DNA of 64,000 bases. Origin: Tetrahymena thermophila SB210. Taxonomy: Eukaryota; Ciliophora; Oligohymenophorea; Hymenostomatida; Tetrahymenidae. Below the pieces are notes generated by a model, which had not been told where the DNA came from, did not search any database, and saw only the letters and a list, made by a program, of their open reading frames with translations. Numbering within the stretch: position 1 is the stretch's first letter; each line of letters starts with the position of its first letter. Positions 25,950 to 38,460 of this stretch are shown in pieces. The DNA lies in contig NW_002476425.1 of NCBI RefSeq assembly GCF_000189635.1, forward strand, positions 273,614 through 337,613, in the 5' to 3' direction. The translations under genes and the position numbers were made by a program.

Positions 25950-28900
25950 TTCTGCTTAATTTTGAACAATTTATTTTCAACTAATAAGATATTGGTTGAC
26001 GCTACAACAGATATTCTAAAAGAAAATTTATTGACAGGTAAACTAGTAAGTTAGTAGATGGACTGATTATTAGTGTTTTTTTGTTTAGTTTTTTTGTGCC
26101 TATACTTGCTTGCTTGCTTGTTAGCGAATATCTGTTATTATCCAATTAGATATAATTTGTTTTTTTGTTTATTTAATTATTTCTTAATTATATTATTTAT
26201 AAATTAATTAATTAATTCACGAAATGAATTACTTATCAAAAACTATTTAAGTATGTAAGATTTAATACAATACTAATCCTTTCAAGACTCTTTCTTTCTC
26301 TTTCCTTTTTATCTTTTTGATTGTTTATTAATCTATTTATTTCTTTGTCTTTGTATTTATGTATGTATGTCTATTATGCAGTCAATATTTTAGGTATTTC
26401 TAATTGTATTGATTTTAGTGTGTTTTTAATAACTAAAGACTTTTCCTTCTTCTTTCTCTTATTAATGATAAATTAATTGTCTTTTTATAATGAAATATGT
26501 GTTAGCCAGATTTTTATTTATTTATATATTTATTATTTTTTTTTGCGATTGATTTATTTTATTTTTGAGTATCTATCATAAAACAAATAAATAAATAAGA
26601 AGCTATTAGTAATTTACTTTATTAATTGAATGAACTTTAAGCAACAACAATCAATAAAATCTCTTTTTAAAAATTAAAAAGCAATTTCGATTGATATTTT
26701 TATGATCAAAACTTAATGTTGATGAATTTGCTTCTTTTTTTCTTGTTTCTTTTTTTTTTTTTGATAAGCTTGATTGATTTTGCCCCTTTTTTTGATTAAT
26801 AATATTTATAAATAAATATTACATTAATCGTCCTTTCTTTTTTTATAACACACTATTTATTATACAAAATCTAACAAAAATTCTAAGTTAAAAAAGTAAC
26901 ACTTTTATTTGTACAGCTAACAACCCATGCTACAAATTCAATTAGATTTCATTAGACGAGGATTTAGGTATTTAAAAGTTTGAATTCACAAGTATAAAAT
27001 AAGATAATAATTTGAATTATTTATGATTATACTGTTTTTAAATTTTTTAACAGTTTTTAAACCATTTTTATTTAGTTAATTTGGAGGGATGTTCATGAAT
27101 ACTAGTAAAAGACGAGCTAAATGTTATTTTAATCAGCCAGTTTTATTTATTTTCTTTTAAATTTATCTATTTTTTTTAAGTGGCAATTTAAAACAAAGAA
27201 AATATATTAAGCTCAAAAAAGATACAAACAAAATGCTCGCACTAAATTAATTTATAAGCATCTCCAAATAAACTCAGTTTACTATAAATATAAATTTAAT
27301 GAGCTTTGACAAAGTAAAATGAGGAGAGACGCCTCCAAAAGTTTTTAGAAGCTCTTGGTACTTTTGTGAAGTAAAACAAAATAAAATATGTAAAAGAGAA
27401 ATGAAATCAACAAATTATTTGAACTATAAAAGATTTCAGAAGTTGAAAGAAAGCTGGAGTCAAAAAACTAATTTATAATTATTATTATTATAAATTTATT
27501 GACCGTCTGTCTGTCTGTCTTTCTTGATTACTTCTAAAAAAAATCAAATCTTCTTCCAAAATTAAAAAATTTTTGGGTTGAAAGAATAATAAATAAATTT
27601 TAGTGTGATTTTTATAATTAAAAATAAGATTTTCTTTAATTGCAAAAGTAGCAGTAAGTAGTCTTTCATTCATTGTTTTCCCCATTTCATTTTCTTTTTT
27701 AATTAAACTTCGTCTCAATTTTCACAAATTTTTTTTTCATCTACCAGTTTTCATACATTCTTTTACTACTTGAATTGCTTGTTCTATTTATTTCTTGGAT
27801 GGATTCAAAATTTTAATATTTATTTTAACAATTTTTAACACTTTTTTGATTTAAAAAGTTAAGTCTTTTCTGATAGACCTCTCAATATTTATAGCTTAAA
27901 TATTTTAAATAATGTTTTAAGTTACCGCTTAACGAATACAAGACAAGTACTCTATCTCATCATAGTATAGAGAAAATTTAATTATCAAAATACTTAAATT
28001 ATTGCAAAAAAAAATCCCTTTTTATTAATTTTCAAAAAAACATTCAAAAAGCTAAACAAATTCAAAACACTATTTTTAATAAAAATTTTGCTATTCCACC
28101 AAACAAAGCAAAACACCTATTTTATTTGTTCACTTTTTTATTGAAACCTAAGCAAACAAAAATTAATCTATCAATTCATATCAAACATCAATGGGTTTGT
28201 ATAAAAATGCTCCTTTTCATTTCTTCTTCCTTACAAATTTATAATAAATTGCTATATTTTAACCTTTCCTGTATTTATATTCTTTTCCCTATTTTTATTA
28301 CGATTACCGCTAACTTAATAGCTTATTTTCTGCATTTTAATTTTAAAATCTATCTGTAATTATTTCTTAATATAAATGCTATTAATGTCTCTCCAAAATA
28401 AAGAAAATCAAAAATATGAAGTGTAAATTTTGAAATATTTATTTGCTTATTCATAGCAATCATACTGGAGATGAGCTTGCTATTCAAATTTCAAAAAAAA
28501 AACTATGCTTAAAGTAAAATTCTTAAAAAATTAATGTCTTTTTTGTCTCCAAGTTAAAAAGGAGATATTGAGTTATAATAAATAGTGTAGCTAATTGAAT
28601 AAAAATAGAATAACAAAAATATAAAAATAATATTGATACATTAGAGTAGTTAATACTCACACACATATCAACTCCTCTTTTGTTTATAATTATATAGTTT
28701 TCTTTTTAATTTAAGCAAATTCGTATTTCCCCCAAGTTTTTATGCATATTTATGATCCAAAAAATAAACCATTATTATTATGCATATTTATTTTGGTAAG
28801 TATAAATTCTCAGCCAAGTAAATACCTTTGAATACTTAATTGACGAATACACTGAAAAAAAAAAATCAAGCTAAAATTTAAATAATCTTTCTTAGCTTTT

Positions 28901-29802
28901 TTTAAGATTAATTGATTGATTTTCTTAATATTTAATAAATAAATAACGAAACATACTCCACCACTCCACTGGCAAAAATTAATTATAATTATTGTTATAA
29001 TTTCTTTTCATATTACACTTTTATTCTGAATTCAAAAGCCAAAAAAGACAATTAACTTTTTATGTCCTTTTAAAGCGTCATAAAAAACTTTTATGCCAAA
29101 TTTCTTGTTAATTTTAAAATCAAATAACTTCTATAATCCAAAATAAAAACTATTATTTTTATAAAAAAGATATTATCAAACAATACAAATTTTGATGAAA
29201 TATTTACTTTAAATGGATTGTAATCTGTCTTCAAAATATAAACTAAGTTAAATTTCTTTTTGCACTTAATAATTAATCCTTACTTTGCTTCTCTAAAAGC
29301 TATTTATTTGATCATTTTTTTGTTTGCAATAGTTTAAATAAATTTATTCTTAAAAGAAATCATATAATTAATTACATTTAATCTTACAATGAAAATAAAT
29401 TTTTAAAATCTAAGTAATTTATTTTTTTAAATCTTTTTTTTATTCTATTAAGGATTGATACCATTTATAATGTTTAATTAAAATCATGTTTATAAGTGTA
29501 GTAGGTAGACCTCAATGAAAAAAAATTAAGTAAATATTGATGCAGATTTGAAAATCTACTCTAAATTTAATGAAAAAATTAAGTACATGAAATGATTAAT
29601 ATGATTTGAAAATCTATTATAATAAAATTTTCATAAAATGATTCTAAAATAAAAAAGTCTACTTAATATATGAGGATTTGCAGTATTTACAAATTAATAA
29701 ATAAAATTGCTAATTTTTTTAGATAGATAGAAATTAATCTCAGACAAAATTTAAATACAAAGAATAAAACAAACTTAATGTTTAAATTCAAATTATAATT
29801 TA
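25950..29802. other. Long gene-poor AT-rich region
   Basis: Nearly 4 kb without a convincing gene. Contains ATTT/TATT and GTAT/TTTG tetranucleotide tracts around 26100-26600 and a GTCT microsatellite near 27506. Short frames at 27092-27330 (+), 27488-27718 (-) and 28126-28359 (+) lack supporting composition or splice context. Confidence 0.45.
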
Positions 29803-32106
29803 TCATGAATAATCTTTTTTCACCAGTTTCTTTTAATTTTTCAAAGCTACTGATTCTCTATCTTTACTCTTTTATTTCTCTGGATACTAAAATTTTATTT
29901 ACAAAAATTATATTTAAAAATAAAAATTTTTTTAGCTAATAATAAATTCATTATTTTATTTATTTACTTTTTAATTACATCTATTTGGTTCATCTTCTTA
30001 CTCACTTTCTTAGCTATCTTTATCATTCACAGACTCTTCATCTAATTTATTTTCATTATATGAATAGATCATGTAATTGCTTTCATCACTGTTTTAATCT
30101 TCGTCATAGCTATTTTAATCATCATTATCCGATTCTTCATTTTCTGAAGAGCTATCACTTTCTTATTAGGGAAAATACTATTTATAATATTTTCCATACT
30201 ATTATTTTCTATATTATTTCTATTTCTTTTTGTGATTCTTATATGTTTCATCTTTATTGGTATATGGCTACTAAAATGTATCAGTTGAATTATAAATAAA
30301 TCCATTTTTAAACATATCAATAGATAGTTTAATCCCTTCGGTTTACATTTTAAATAAAATCTAAGGAAGTCTAAATGTATTTAGTTTTTTAGTACGAAAA
30401 AGCATAACATCTTCTTCATATATTTCTTGCTCACAATTACAAGATGCAAAATTAATTGAATTTTAGATATTGAGTTGGTTAGAAAATATTATCTTACCTG
30501 AAGATAAACCATTTCGCTCATTATTTGAATTTAATTCGGTTTTAATTTCATCAAGATTAATTTTAATCAAATTATCAAATATCAAAACAGAATTTTAATT
30601 CAAAATATTTTTTAAATTTTTAACTGCATTTATTTTTTCTATTTTAAATAATTACTTTGCCTATGTCATATCATCTTTATGTAGAAGACCACATCCACAT
30701 TAGTAAAAAGTAAAATTCTCACAGAGGGTTTTGGGAACATAATCTTCTAAATCTTATAAAAATTGGGCTCTGCTTTCTGTTATCTCTTCATCTTCAAAAT
30801 TTTATTGGTTAACAATATCAAAAATAAATTTATCTATTTCTTCTTCATTTTTTGAGTTGTCAATATTTTTGATAAGTTTTGTCTAAATTTTAATATTTTT
30901 AAGACTATACACTTTACCACTAAAGTAATCTAATACAATCAAAGTGCCAATTAGTTCTAATGGGACATATAGAGGAAACCAGTAATAATTACCATCCGTC
31001 ACATATACTATATCTAGATTTCTTTTAAATAAGTAAACTTTTTTTAGTTCTTCTTTTTCATCTGGAATATTGTATCTCATTTTTACACATTTATTAAACA
31101 AATCTGCAGAATATTATTGCTAATCAATCTCTTTAGTCATATAACAAGCCATATTAAACATCTATGCTACTTTTTCATTATAATTCAATCCATCTATTTT
31201 GTAAATTAATTCTGTTCTAATGAATATCTTATTATTATCAAAATAAGCATTTCCTTCATGCTAAAGTTATTAGTCGAAAATTATGCAGCTGTTTTCTGAT
31301 ATTTTTTTGAATGAGATGTTTTCAATCGCTAAAGGAGGTTATTCGTTTTAAACTTCTTTGTTTCCTGTTAAGTAAATAAGCATAGTATATTTAGAGTACA
31401 ATCCTTATGATTTGTCTGCAAATGGAGTGTCATAATGAGATTTGAATTTTTTATCTCCTGGTGCGAAATTGTTTAGTCTAAATACATTATTGACCTTCAT
31501 AAATTATTTTTTGTCAAAAAAATTGCTCTTTTCAATCATTTCTGTTAAACAATAAGACAATTAATTTGAGTGAAAAATCAATCTTTTTCCTCCTCTCTGT
31601 GTAGCATTTAAAGGCTGTGTATAGTAATTCAACTTATCTAATAAAAGGAGATTTTCAGTTGATCCTTAGATAATAAATGTTTAAATTTTATCTGTAACTA
31701 TCTTGCTACTTTTTAACTTGAATTCTACATTACCAAAAAGGTGATCTAAGTTCAAAATATTTTCAAAATTATGATAAGAAAGATCATCAATATTAACAAA
31801 TATGACTGAATAATTGTTAATTTCGATAAAATTATTTTTATCAAGGAACTACTAAAGTAAAGAAGTCTCAATATATTTCATAACTTTCCTAGATTCTGTT
31901 GGGAATGGACTTACTTCAATATTTTATAATGTAAAGCTCTGAAGATCATCAGAAAATACTAAATCTTAATCCTCTAAATCCAAAGAATCGAATACTAAAT
32001 TTCGAGTATAATTCAACGCTTTCTATATTTTTTATTACTCAGAAAGATTGTTAAACTCCTGTTATTTTAAACTACTCATTCCAAATAAGTTTTGATTATC
32101 TTACAT
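29803..32106 (-). CDS. 2OG-Fe(II) oxygenase (prolyl-4-hydroxylase-like), tandem copy 1
   Basis: Exon 1 is 32106-29968 and exon 2 is 29886-29803, with an 81-nt intron; 740 aa. Start chosen at ATG 32106 because copy 3 lacks the next Met (32079). The core is a double-stranded beta-helix oxygenase: V-F-R-L-N-N-F-A-P-G-D-K-K-F, the iron ligands in S-H-Y-D (H224, D226), T-M-L-I-Y-L-T-G, distal histidine in L-Q-H-E-G-N (H283), and the 2-oxoglutarate arginine in F-I-R-T-E-L-I-Y (R297). All required residues are present, so an Fe(II)- and 2-oxoglutarate-dependent hydroxylase activity is likely; the substrate is unknown. Residues 1-150 and 330-600 match nothing I know. The tail is acidic and Ser-rich (repeated S-D-S-S-S-E-N-E-type blocks) and the last exon is basic. 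No signal peptide or membrane span, so probably cytosolic or nuclear. Confidence 0.85.
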
Positions 32107-32184
32107 TATTCTAATGATTTAATTTTTTATTAAACATTATTTAATTTATGCTTTTATGTTTATAGCAGTATTTATAGTTCAATT

Positions 32185-32203
32185 ATATCAGTTTTTCTGA
32201 TAT
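32185..32203. promoter_or_regulatory. Conserved inverted repeat upstream of oxygenase copy 1
   Basis: Perfect 7-bp inverted repeat ATATCAG-TTTTT-CTGATAT, 79 bp upstream of the proposed ATG. Present at the same place in all three copies while nearby sequence has diverged. Could be a protein-binding palindrome or a 5' hairpin. Confidence 0.5.
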
Positions 32204-32224
32204 TTTTTATTTTCTTTTTGAAAA

Positions 32225-32232
32225 GCGCCAAA
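32225..32232 (-). promoter_or_regulatory. E2F-like site upstream of oxygenase copy 1
   Basis: Reads TTTGGCGC on the coding strand, matching the eukaryotic E2F/DP consensus TTTSSCGC, within a conserved block GAAAAGCGCCAAAA on the plus strand. It is a rare C/G-rich patch in AT-rich DNA and lies 119 bp from the proposed start codon. Confidence 0.5.
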
Positions 32233-32874
32233 AAAAAAATTTCATCCACTTAAATAATAAAAAATAATTTTAGTTTTTCTTTTAATATTTTTGAAAAGTA
32301 TCAAAATATATTTATATACGTATTTACACTCAAATACGTGTAAGCAACCAAAATAGTATAATCAAATAAATAAATAACTACAATCTTAAGTTTGAAAATA
32401 AAATTTAAATTATTGATGAATGTAAAATATTTTTTTTGGATAAATTATTTGTAATAAATTAAATATGTCAATTAATAGAATTAAAATTTTCTATTTTGAT
32501 TTAAAATAGCTAATTATATCGATAGTAAAATTAAAAAGCCTCTTTATAATAATTAAATAGCTTTTATTAATATTTTGGTTTTAGTTATTAATCAAATTTT
32601 AATTTTATTTTAATTAGAATAAACTTTATGCATTTATTTTGATGATTATAAAAAATTCTAAAAAAATAAAAAAATTATTTTTTATTTAAAAAAAATATTT
32701 TTAAAATTATCATAATATAGGTCTTAAATAGTAAATTCTTTTATATATTAAAATTTGCATATTATAAAAATTAAAAATTAATTTGCTAAATGCTTTAGAT
32801 AGAAATTAGTCTGAGCCAAAATATAAATATAATTAATAAAACAAACTTAATATTTAAACTCAAGATATATTTTA

Positions 32875-35178
32875 TCACGAATAATCTTTAAACACCAGTT
32901 TCTTTTAATTTTTCAAAACTTCTGATTATTTATCTTTACACTTTTATTTCTCTGGATACTAAAATTTTATTTACAAAAAATTATTTTTAAAAATAAAAAA
33001 GTAATTAAGTTAATAAAACATTTATTTATTATTAAATTTACTTACTTTTTAATTACATCTATTTGGTTCATCTTCTTACTCACTTTCTTAGCTCTCTTTA
33101 TCATTCTCAGACTCATTTTCTAATTTATTTTCATTAAATGAGTAGATCATGTAATTGTTTTCATCTCCATCACTGTTTTAATCTTCATCATAGCTATATT
33201 AATTATTGTTATCAGATTCTTCATTTTCTGAAGAGCTATCACTTTCATATTATTTACCATATTCTTTTCTATATTTTTTTCTATAGTATTTCTCCATATT
33301 TTCCTGATTCTTGTAAGCTGCATCTTTATTGGTATATGGCTACTAAAAAGTCTCAGTTGAATAATAAATAAATCCATTTTTAAACATATCTATTGATAAT
33401 TTAATCCCTTCGGTTTACATTTTAAATAAAATCTAAGGGAGTCTAAATGTATTTAGTTTTTTAGTATGAAAAAGCATAACATATTCTCTACTTATATCTT
33501 GCTCACAATTACAGGATGCAAAATTAATTGAATTTTAGATATTTAGTTGGTTAGAAAATATTATCTTACCTGAAGATAAACCATTTCGCTCGTTATTGGA
33601 ATTTAATTCGATTTTAATTTCATCAAGATTAATTTTAATCAAATTATCAAGTATCAAAACAGAATTTTAATCCAATATATTTTTTAAATTTTTAACTGCA
33701 TTTATTTTTTCTCTGTAAAATAATTACTTTGCCTATGTCAAGGTATCTTCATATATAAGACCACATTCACATTTATAAAAAGTAAAATTCTCACAGAGGG
33801 TTTTTGGAACATAATCTTCTAAATCTTATAAAAATTGGGCTCTGCTTTCTGTTATCTCTTCATCTTCAAAATTTTATTGGTTAACAATATCAAAAATAAA
33901 TTTATCTATTTCTTCTTCATTTTTTGAGTTGTCAATATTTTTAATAAGTTTTGTCTAAATTTTAATATTTTTAAGACTATACACTTTTCCGCTAAAGTAA
34001 TCTAATACAATCAAAGTGCCAATTAATTTTAACGGGACATATAGAGGAAACCAGTAATAATTACCGTCCGTCACATAGGTTATGTCTAGATTTCTTTTCA
34101 ATAAGTAAACCTTTTTTAGTTCTTCTTTTTCATCTGGAATATTGTATCTCATTTTTACACATTTATTAAACAAATCTGCAGAATATTGTTGCTAATCAAT
34201 CTCTTTAGTCATATAACAAGCCATATTAAACATCTATGCTACTTTTTCATTATAATTCAATCCATCCATTTTGTAAATTAATTCTGTTCTAATGAATATC
34301 TTATTATTGTCAAAATAAGCATTTCCTTCATGCTAAAGTTATTAGTCGAAAATTATGCAGCTGTTTTCTGATATTTTTTTGAATGAGATGTTTTCAAAGG
34401 CTAAAGGAGGTTATTTGTTTTAAGCTTCTTTGTTTCCTGTTAAGTAAATAAGCATAGTATATTTAGAGTACAATCCTAATGATTTGTCTGCAAATGGAGT
34501 GTCATAATGAGATTTGAATTTTTTATCTCCTGGTGCGAAATTGTTTAGTCTAAATACATTATTGACCTTCATAAATTATTTTTTGTCAAAAAAATTACTC
34601 CTATTAATCATTTCTGTTAAACAATAAGACAATTAATTTGAGTGAAAAATCAATCTTTTTCCTCCTCTTTGTGTAGCATTTAAAGGCTGTGTATAGTAAT
34701 TCAACTTATCTAATAAAAGGAGATTTTCAGTTGATCCTTAGATAATAAATGTTTAAATTTTATCTGTAACTATCTTGCTACTTTTTAACTTGAATTCTAC
34801 ATGACCAAAAAGGTGATCTAAGTTCAAAATATTTTCAAAATTATGATAAGAAAGATCATCAATATTAACAAATATGACTGAATAATTATTAATTTCGATA
34901 AAATTATTTTTATCAAGGAACTACTAAAGTAAAGAAGTCTCAATATATTTCATAACTTTCCTAGACTCTGTTGGGAATGGACTTACTTCAATATTTTATA
35001 ATGTAAAGCTCTGAAGATCATCAGAAAATACTAAATCTTAATCCTCTAAAGCCAAAGAGTCAAATACTAAATTTCGAGTATAATTCAACGCTTTCTTTAT
35101 TTTTTATTACTCAGAAAGATTGTTAAACTCCTGTTATTTTAAACTACTCATTCCAAATAAGTTTTGATTATCTTACAT
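32875..35178 (-). CDS. 2OG-Fe(II) oxygenase, tandem copy 2
   Basis: Exon 1 is 35178-33046 and exon 2 is 32958-32875, with an 87-nt intron that has a full GTAAGT donor; 738 aa. It is very close to copy 1 through the catalytic core, with the same H-x-D, distal His and R-T-E-L-I-Y, and is intact. It differs mainly in the acidic C-terminal region (30-35 residues around 33290-33150), where short insertions and deletions accumulate. Start-to-start distance from copy 1 is 3072 bp, so the duplicated unit includes the promoter. Presumably the same chemistry as copy 1; divergence of the tail suggests relaxed constraint there rather than a new catalytic role. Confidence 0.85.
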
Positions 35179-35256
35179 TATTCAAATGATTTACTTTTTT
35201 ATTAATCAATATTTAATGAATGCTTTTATGTTATTAGAATTATTTATAGCTAAATT

Positions 35257-35275
35257 ATATCAGTTTTTCTGATAT
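35257..35275. promoter_or_regulatory. Conserved inverted repeat upstream of oxygenase copy 2
   Basis: Same ATATCAG-TTTTT-CTGATAT palindrome as in copies 1 and 3, 79 bp upstream of the proposed ATG. Confidence 0.5.
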
Positions 35276-35296
35276 TTTTTATTATCATTTTGAAAA

Positions 35297-35304
35297 GCGC
35301 CAAA
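35297..35304 (-). promoter_or_regulatory. E2F-like site upstream of oxygenase copy 2
   Basis: TTTGGCGC on the coding strand, 119 bp before the ATG, identical in spacing to copies 1 and 3. Confidence 0.5.
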
Positions 35305-36019
35305 ACAAAATTTACATTAATTTAAATAATAAAGGATAGTTTAATATAATATATTTGAAAATTATCAAAATAAATTTATATACTTTTATACTTTCAAATA
35401 AGTGTAAGTAACCAAAATAATATTAGTAAATAAAAAAAATCATAACTTTGAAAATAAAAATCAAATTATTCATGAATCTAAAATATTTTTTTTTTGGATA
35501 AATTATCTGTTATAAACTAAATATATAACTTAATAAAATTAAAATTTTCTATTTTGATTTAATATAGCTGATTCTATCTAAAGAAAAATAAAAAAACATT
35601 TTTATCATAATTAAATAGCTTTTATTCATATTTTGATTTTAGTTATTTATTAAATTTTAATTATAGATTAATTAGAATAAACTTTATGTATTTATTGCTA
35701 ATTAAGGTATTGAAATTTGAAAGCTAAGTAGCCTTCTTGCTTTTTTTATTTTAATTTGTCAGAGTTTATCTGGTAGATCTACCTGTGATTTTATTAAAAA
35801 GAAAGGCCTTTTAATTTTTTATGAAAAACTAATTTTTTTGCTTTAAAACATTCATATTACAGGTCTAAAAAAATAAAAAAGTCTTTTTAATATATGAGGT
35901 TTTACAGTATATATATTAATACATAAAATTACTAAATGCTATAGATAGAAATTAGTTTGAGCTAAAATATAATATAATTAATAAAATAAACTTAATGTTT
36001 AAACTCAAAATATATTTTA

Positions 36020-38334
36020 TCATGAATAATCTTTATACACCAGTTTCTTTTAATTTTTCAAAGCTTCTGATTATTTATCTTTACACTTTTATTTCTATGG
36101 ATACTAAAATTTTATTTACAAAAAGTTTATTTTAAAAATAAAAAATTAACTAAGTTAATGATACATTTATTTAATTTATTTACTTTTTAATTGCATCTAC
36201 TTGGCTCATCTTCTTGCTCACTTTCTTAGCTATGTTTATCATTCTCAGACTCTTTTTCTAATTTACCTTAATTATATGAGTAGATGATGTAATTGTTTTC
36301 AATACTATTTTAATCTTCATCACTGTTATTATCTTCATCACTGTTTTAATCTTCATCACTGTTTTAATCTTCGTCACTGTTATCATCTTCATCAAAGATA
36401 TTATAATCACTATTATCAGATTCTTCATTTTTTGAAGAGTTATCAATTTCTTATTTGAACTTATTCTTGTAAACTGCAGCTTTATTTGTATATGGCTACT
36501 AAAAAGTCTCAGTTGAATTATAAATAAATCCATTTTTAAACATATCAATAGATAATTTAATACCTTCTGTTTACATTTCAAATAAAATTTAAGGAAGTCT
36601 GAATGTATTCAATTTTTTATTATGAAAAAGGATAACATCTTCTTCATCGATTTCTTGCTCACAGTTACAAGATGCAAAATTAATTGAATTTTTGATATTT
36701 AGTTGGTTAGAGAATATTATCTTACCTGAAGATAAATCATTTTGCTAATTATTAGAATCTAATTTAATTTTAATTTCATCGATATTAATTTTAATCAAAT
36801 TATCAAATATCAAAACAGAATTTTAATTCAGAATTTTTTTTAAATTTTAAACTGCATTTTTTTTCTCTATCTTAAATAATTACTTTGCCTATGTAATGTT
36901 ATCATCGTCTCTCAGACCACATCTACATTTGTAAAAAGTAAAATTCTCACATAGGGTTTTGGGAACATAATCCTCTAAATCTTATAAAAATTGGGCTCTG
37001 CTTTCTGTTATCTCTTCATCTTCAAAATTTTATTGGTTAACAATATCAAAAATAAATCTATCTATTTCTTCTTCATTTTTTGAGTTGTCAATGTTTTTAA
37101 TTATTTTTGACTAAATTTTAATATTTTTAAGATTGTACACTTTTCCGTTAAAGTAATCTAAAACAATTAAAGTGCCAATTAATTCTAATGGAACATATAG
37201 AGGAAACCAGTAATAATTACCGTCTGTCACATATACAATTTCTAGATTCCTTTTCAATAAGTAAACCTTTTTTATTTCTTCTTTTTCATCTAGATTACTG
37301 TATCTCATTTTTACACATTTATTAAACAAATCTGCAGAATATTGTTGCTAATCAATATCTTTAGTCATATAACAAGCCATATTAAACATCTATGCTACTT
37401 TTTCATTATAATTCAATCCATCTATTTTGTAAATTAATTCTGTTCTAATGAATATCTTATTATTGTCAAAATAAGCATTTCCTTCATGCTAAAGTTATTA
37501 GTCGAAAATTATGCAGCTGTTTTCTGATATTTTTTAGAATGAGATGTTTTCAATCGCTAAAGGAGGTTATTCGTTTTAAACTTTTTTGTTTCCTGTTAAG
37601 TAAATAAGCATAGTATATTTAGAGTATAATCCTTATGATATGTCTGCAAAAGGAGTGTCATAATGAGATTTGAATTTTTTATCTCCTGGAGCAAAGTTGT
37701 TTAGTCTAAACACATTATTAATCTTTATAAATTCTTTTTTATCAAAAAAATTACTCTTTTCAATCATTTCTGTTAAACAATAAGACAATTAATTTGAGTG
37801 AAAAATTAATCTTTTTCCTCCTCTCTATGTAGCATTTAAAGGTTATGTATAGTAATTTAACTTATCTAATAAAAGAAGATTTTCAGTTGATCCTTAGATA
37901 ATGAATGTTTAAATTTTGTCTGTAACTATCTTGCTACTTTTTAACTTGAATTCTACTTGATCAAAAAGGTGATCTAAGTTCAAAATATTTTCAAAATTAT
38001 GATAAGAAAGATCGTCAATATTAACAAATATGACTGAATAATTGTTAATTTCGATAAAATTATTTTTATCAAGGAACTACTAAAGTAAAGAAGTCTCAAT
38101 ATATTTCATTACTTTCCTAGACTCTGTTGGGAATGGACTTACTTCAATATTTTATAATGTAAAGCTCTGAAGATCATCAGAAAATACTAAATCTTAATCT
38201 TCTAAATCCAAAGAATCAAATACTAAATTTCGAGTATAATTCAACGCTTTCTATATTTTTTATTGCTCAGAAAGATTGTTAAACTCCAGTTATTTTAAAT
38301 TACTCAATCCACATAAGTTTTGATTATCTTACAT
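36020..38334 (-). CDS. 2OG-Fe(II) oxygenase, tandem copy 3 (most diverged)
   Basis: Exon 1 is 38334-36184 and exon 2 is 36103-36020, with an 80-nt intron; 744 aa and intact. Catalytic residues H-Y-D, L-Q-H-E-G and R-T-E-L-I-Y are kept. Compared with copies 1 and 2 it lacks the second Met near the N-terminus, which fixes the upstream ATG as the likely start for all three. It also carries an expanded acidic tail: four near-identical 18-nt units encoding N-S-D-E-D-[QN] at about 36310-36395. Overall divergence is greater than between copies 1 and 2, so it probably split off first. Substrate unknown. Confidence 0.83.
36310..36395 (-). repeat. 18-bp coding minisatellite in the acidic tail of copy 3
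   Basis: Units of the form AACAGTGATGAAGATTAA on the coding strand, four in tandem with one GAT/TAA interchange. They add Asp/Glu/Ser/Gln residues without breaking the frame. Copies 1 and 2 have a single unit at this place. Confidence 0.75.
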
Positions 38335-38412
38335 TATTCTAATGATTTACTTTTTTATTAATCATTATATAATGAATGCTTTTATGTTTATAGAATTATT
38401 TATAGCTAAATT

Positions 38413-38431
38413 ATATCAGTTTTTCTGATAT
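38413..38431. promoter_or_regulatory. Conserved inverted repeat upstream of oxygenase copy 3
   Basis: ATATCAG-TTTTT-CTGATAT, same position and sequence as in the other copies. Confidence 0.5.
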
Positions 38432-38452
38432 TTTTTATTATCTTTTTGAAAA

Positions 38453-38460
38453 GCGCCAAA
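38453..38460 (-). promoter_or_regulatory. E2F-like site upstream of oxygenase copy 3
   Basis: TTTGGCGC on the coding strand, 119 bp before the ATG. Retained although the surrounding upstream sequence of copy 3 has diverged. Confidence 0.5.

Noticed and set aside
27488-27718. 76-aa minus-strand frame
   Set aside because: Few reassigned codons and some plausible composition, but no ATG-proximal context, no exons and no family; compatible with chance.
28126-28359. 77-aa plus-strand hydrophobic frame
   Set aside because: Typical translation of AT-rich non-coding DNA (Leu/Ile/Phe/Tyr); no ATG context or splice signals.
30069-30320. Basic Met/Ile/Lys-rich minus-strand frame, repeated at 33147-33377 and 36258-36581
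   Set aside because: Alternate frame over the acidic tail of the three oxygenase copies; the in-frame oxygenase reading continues through it.
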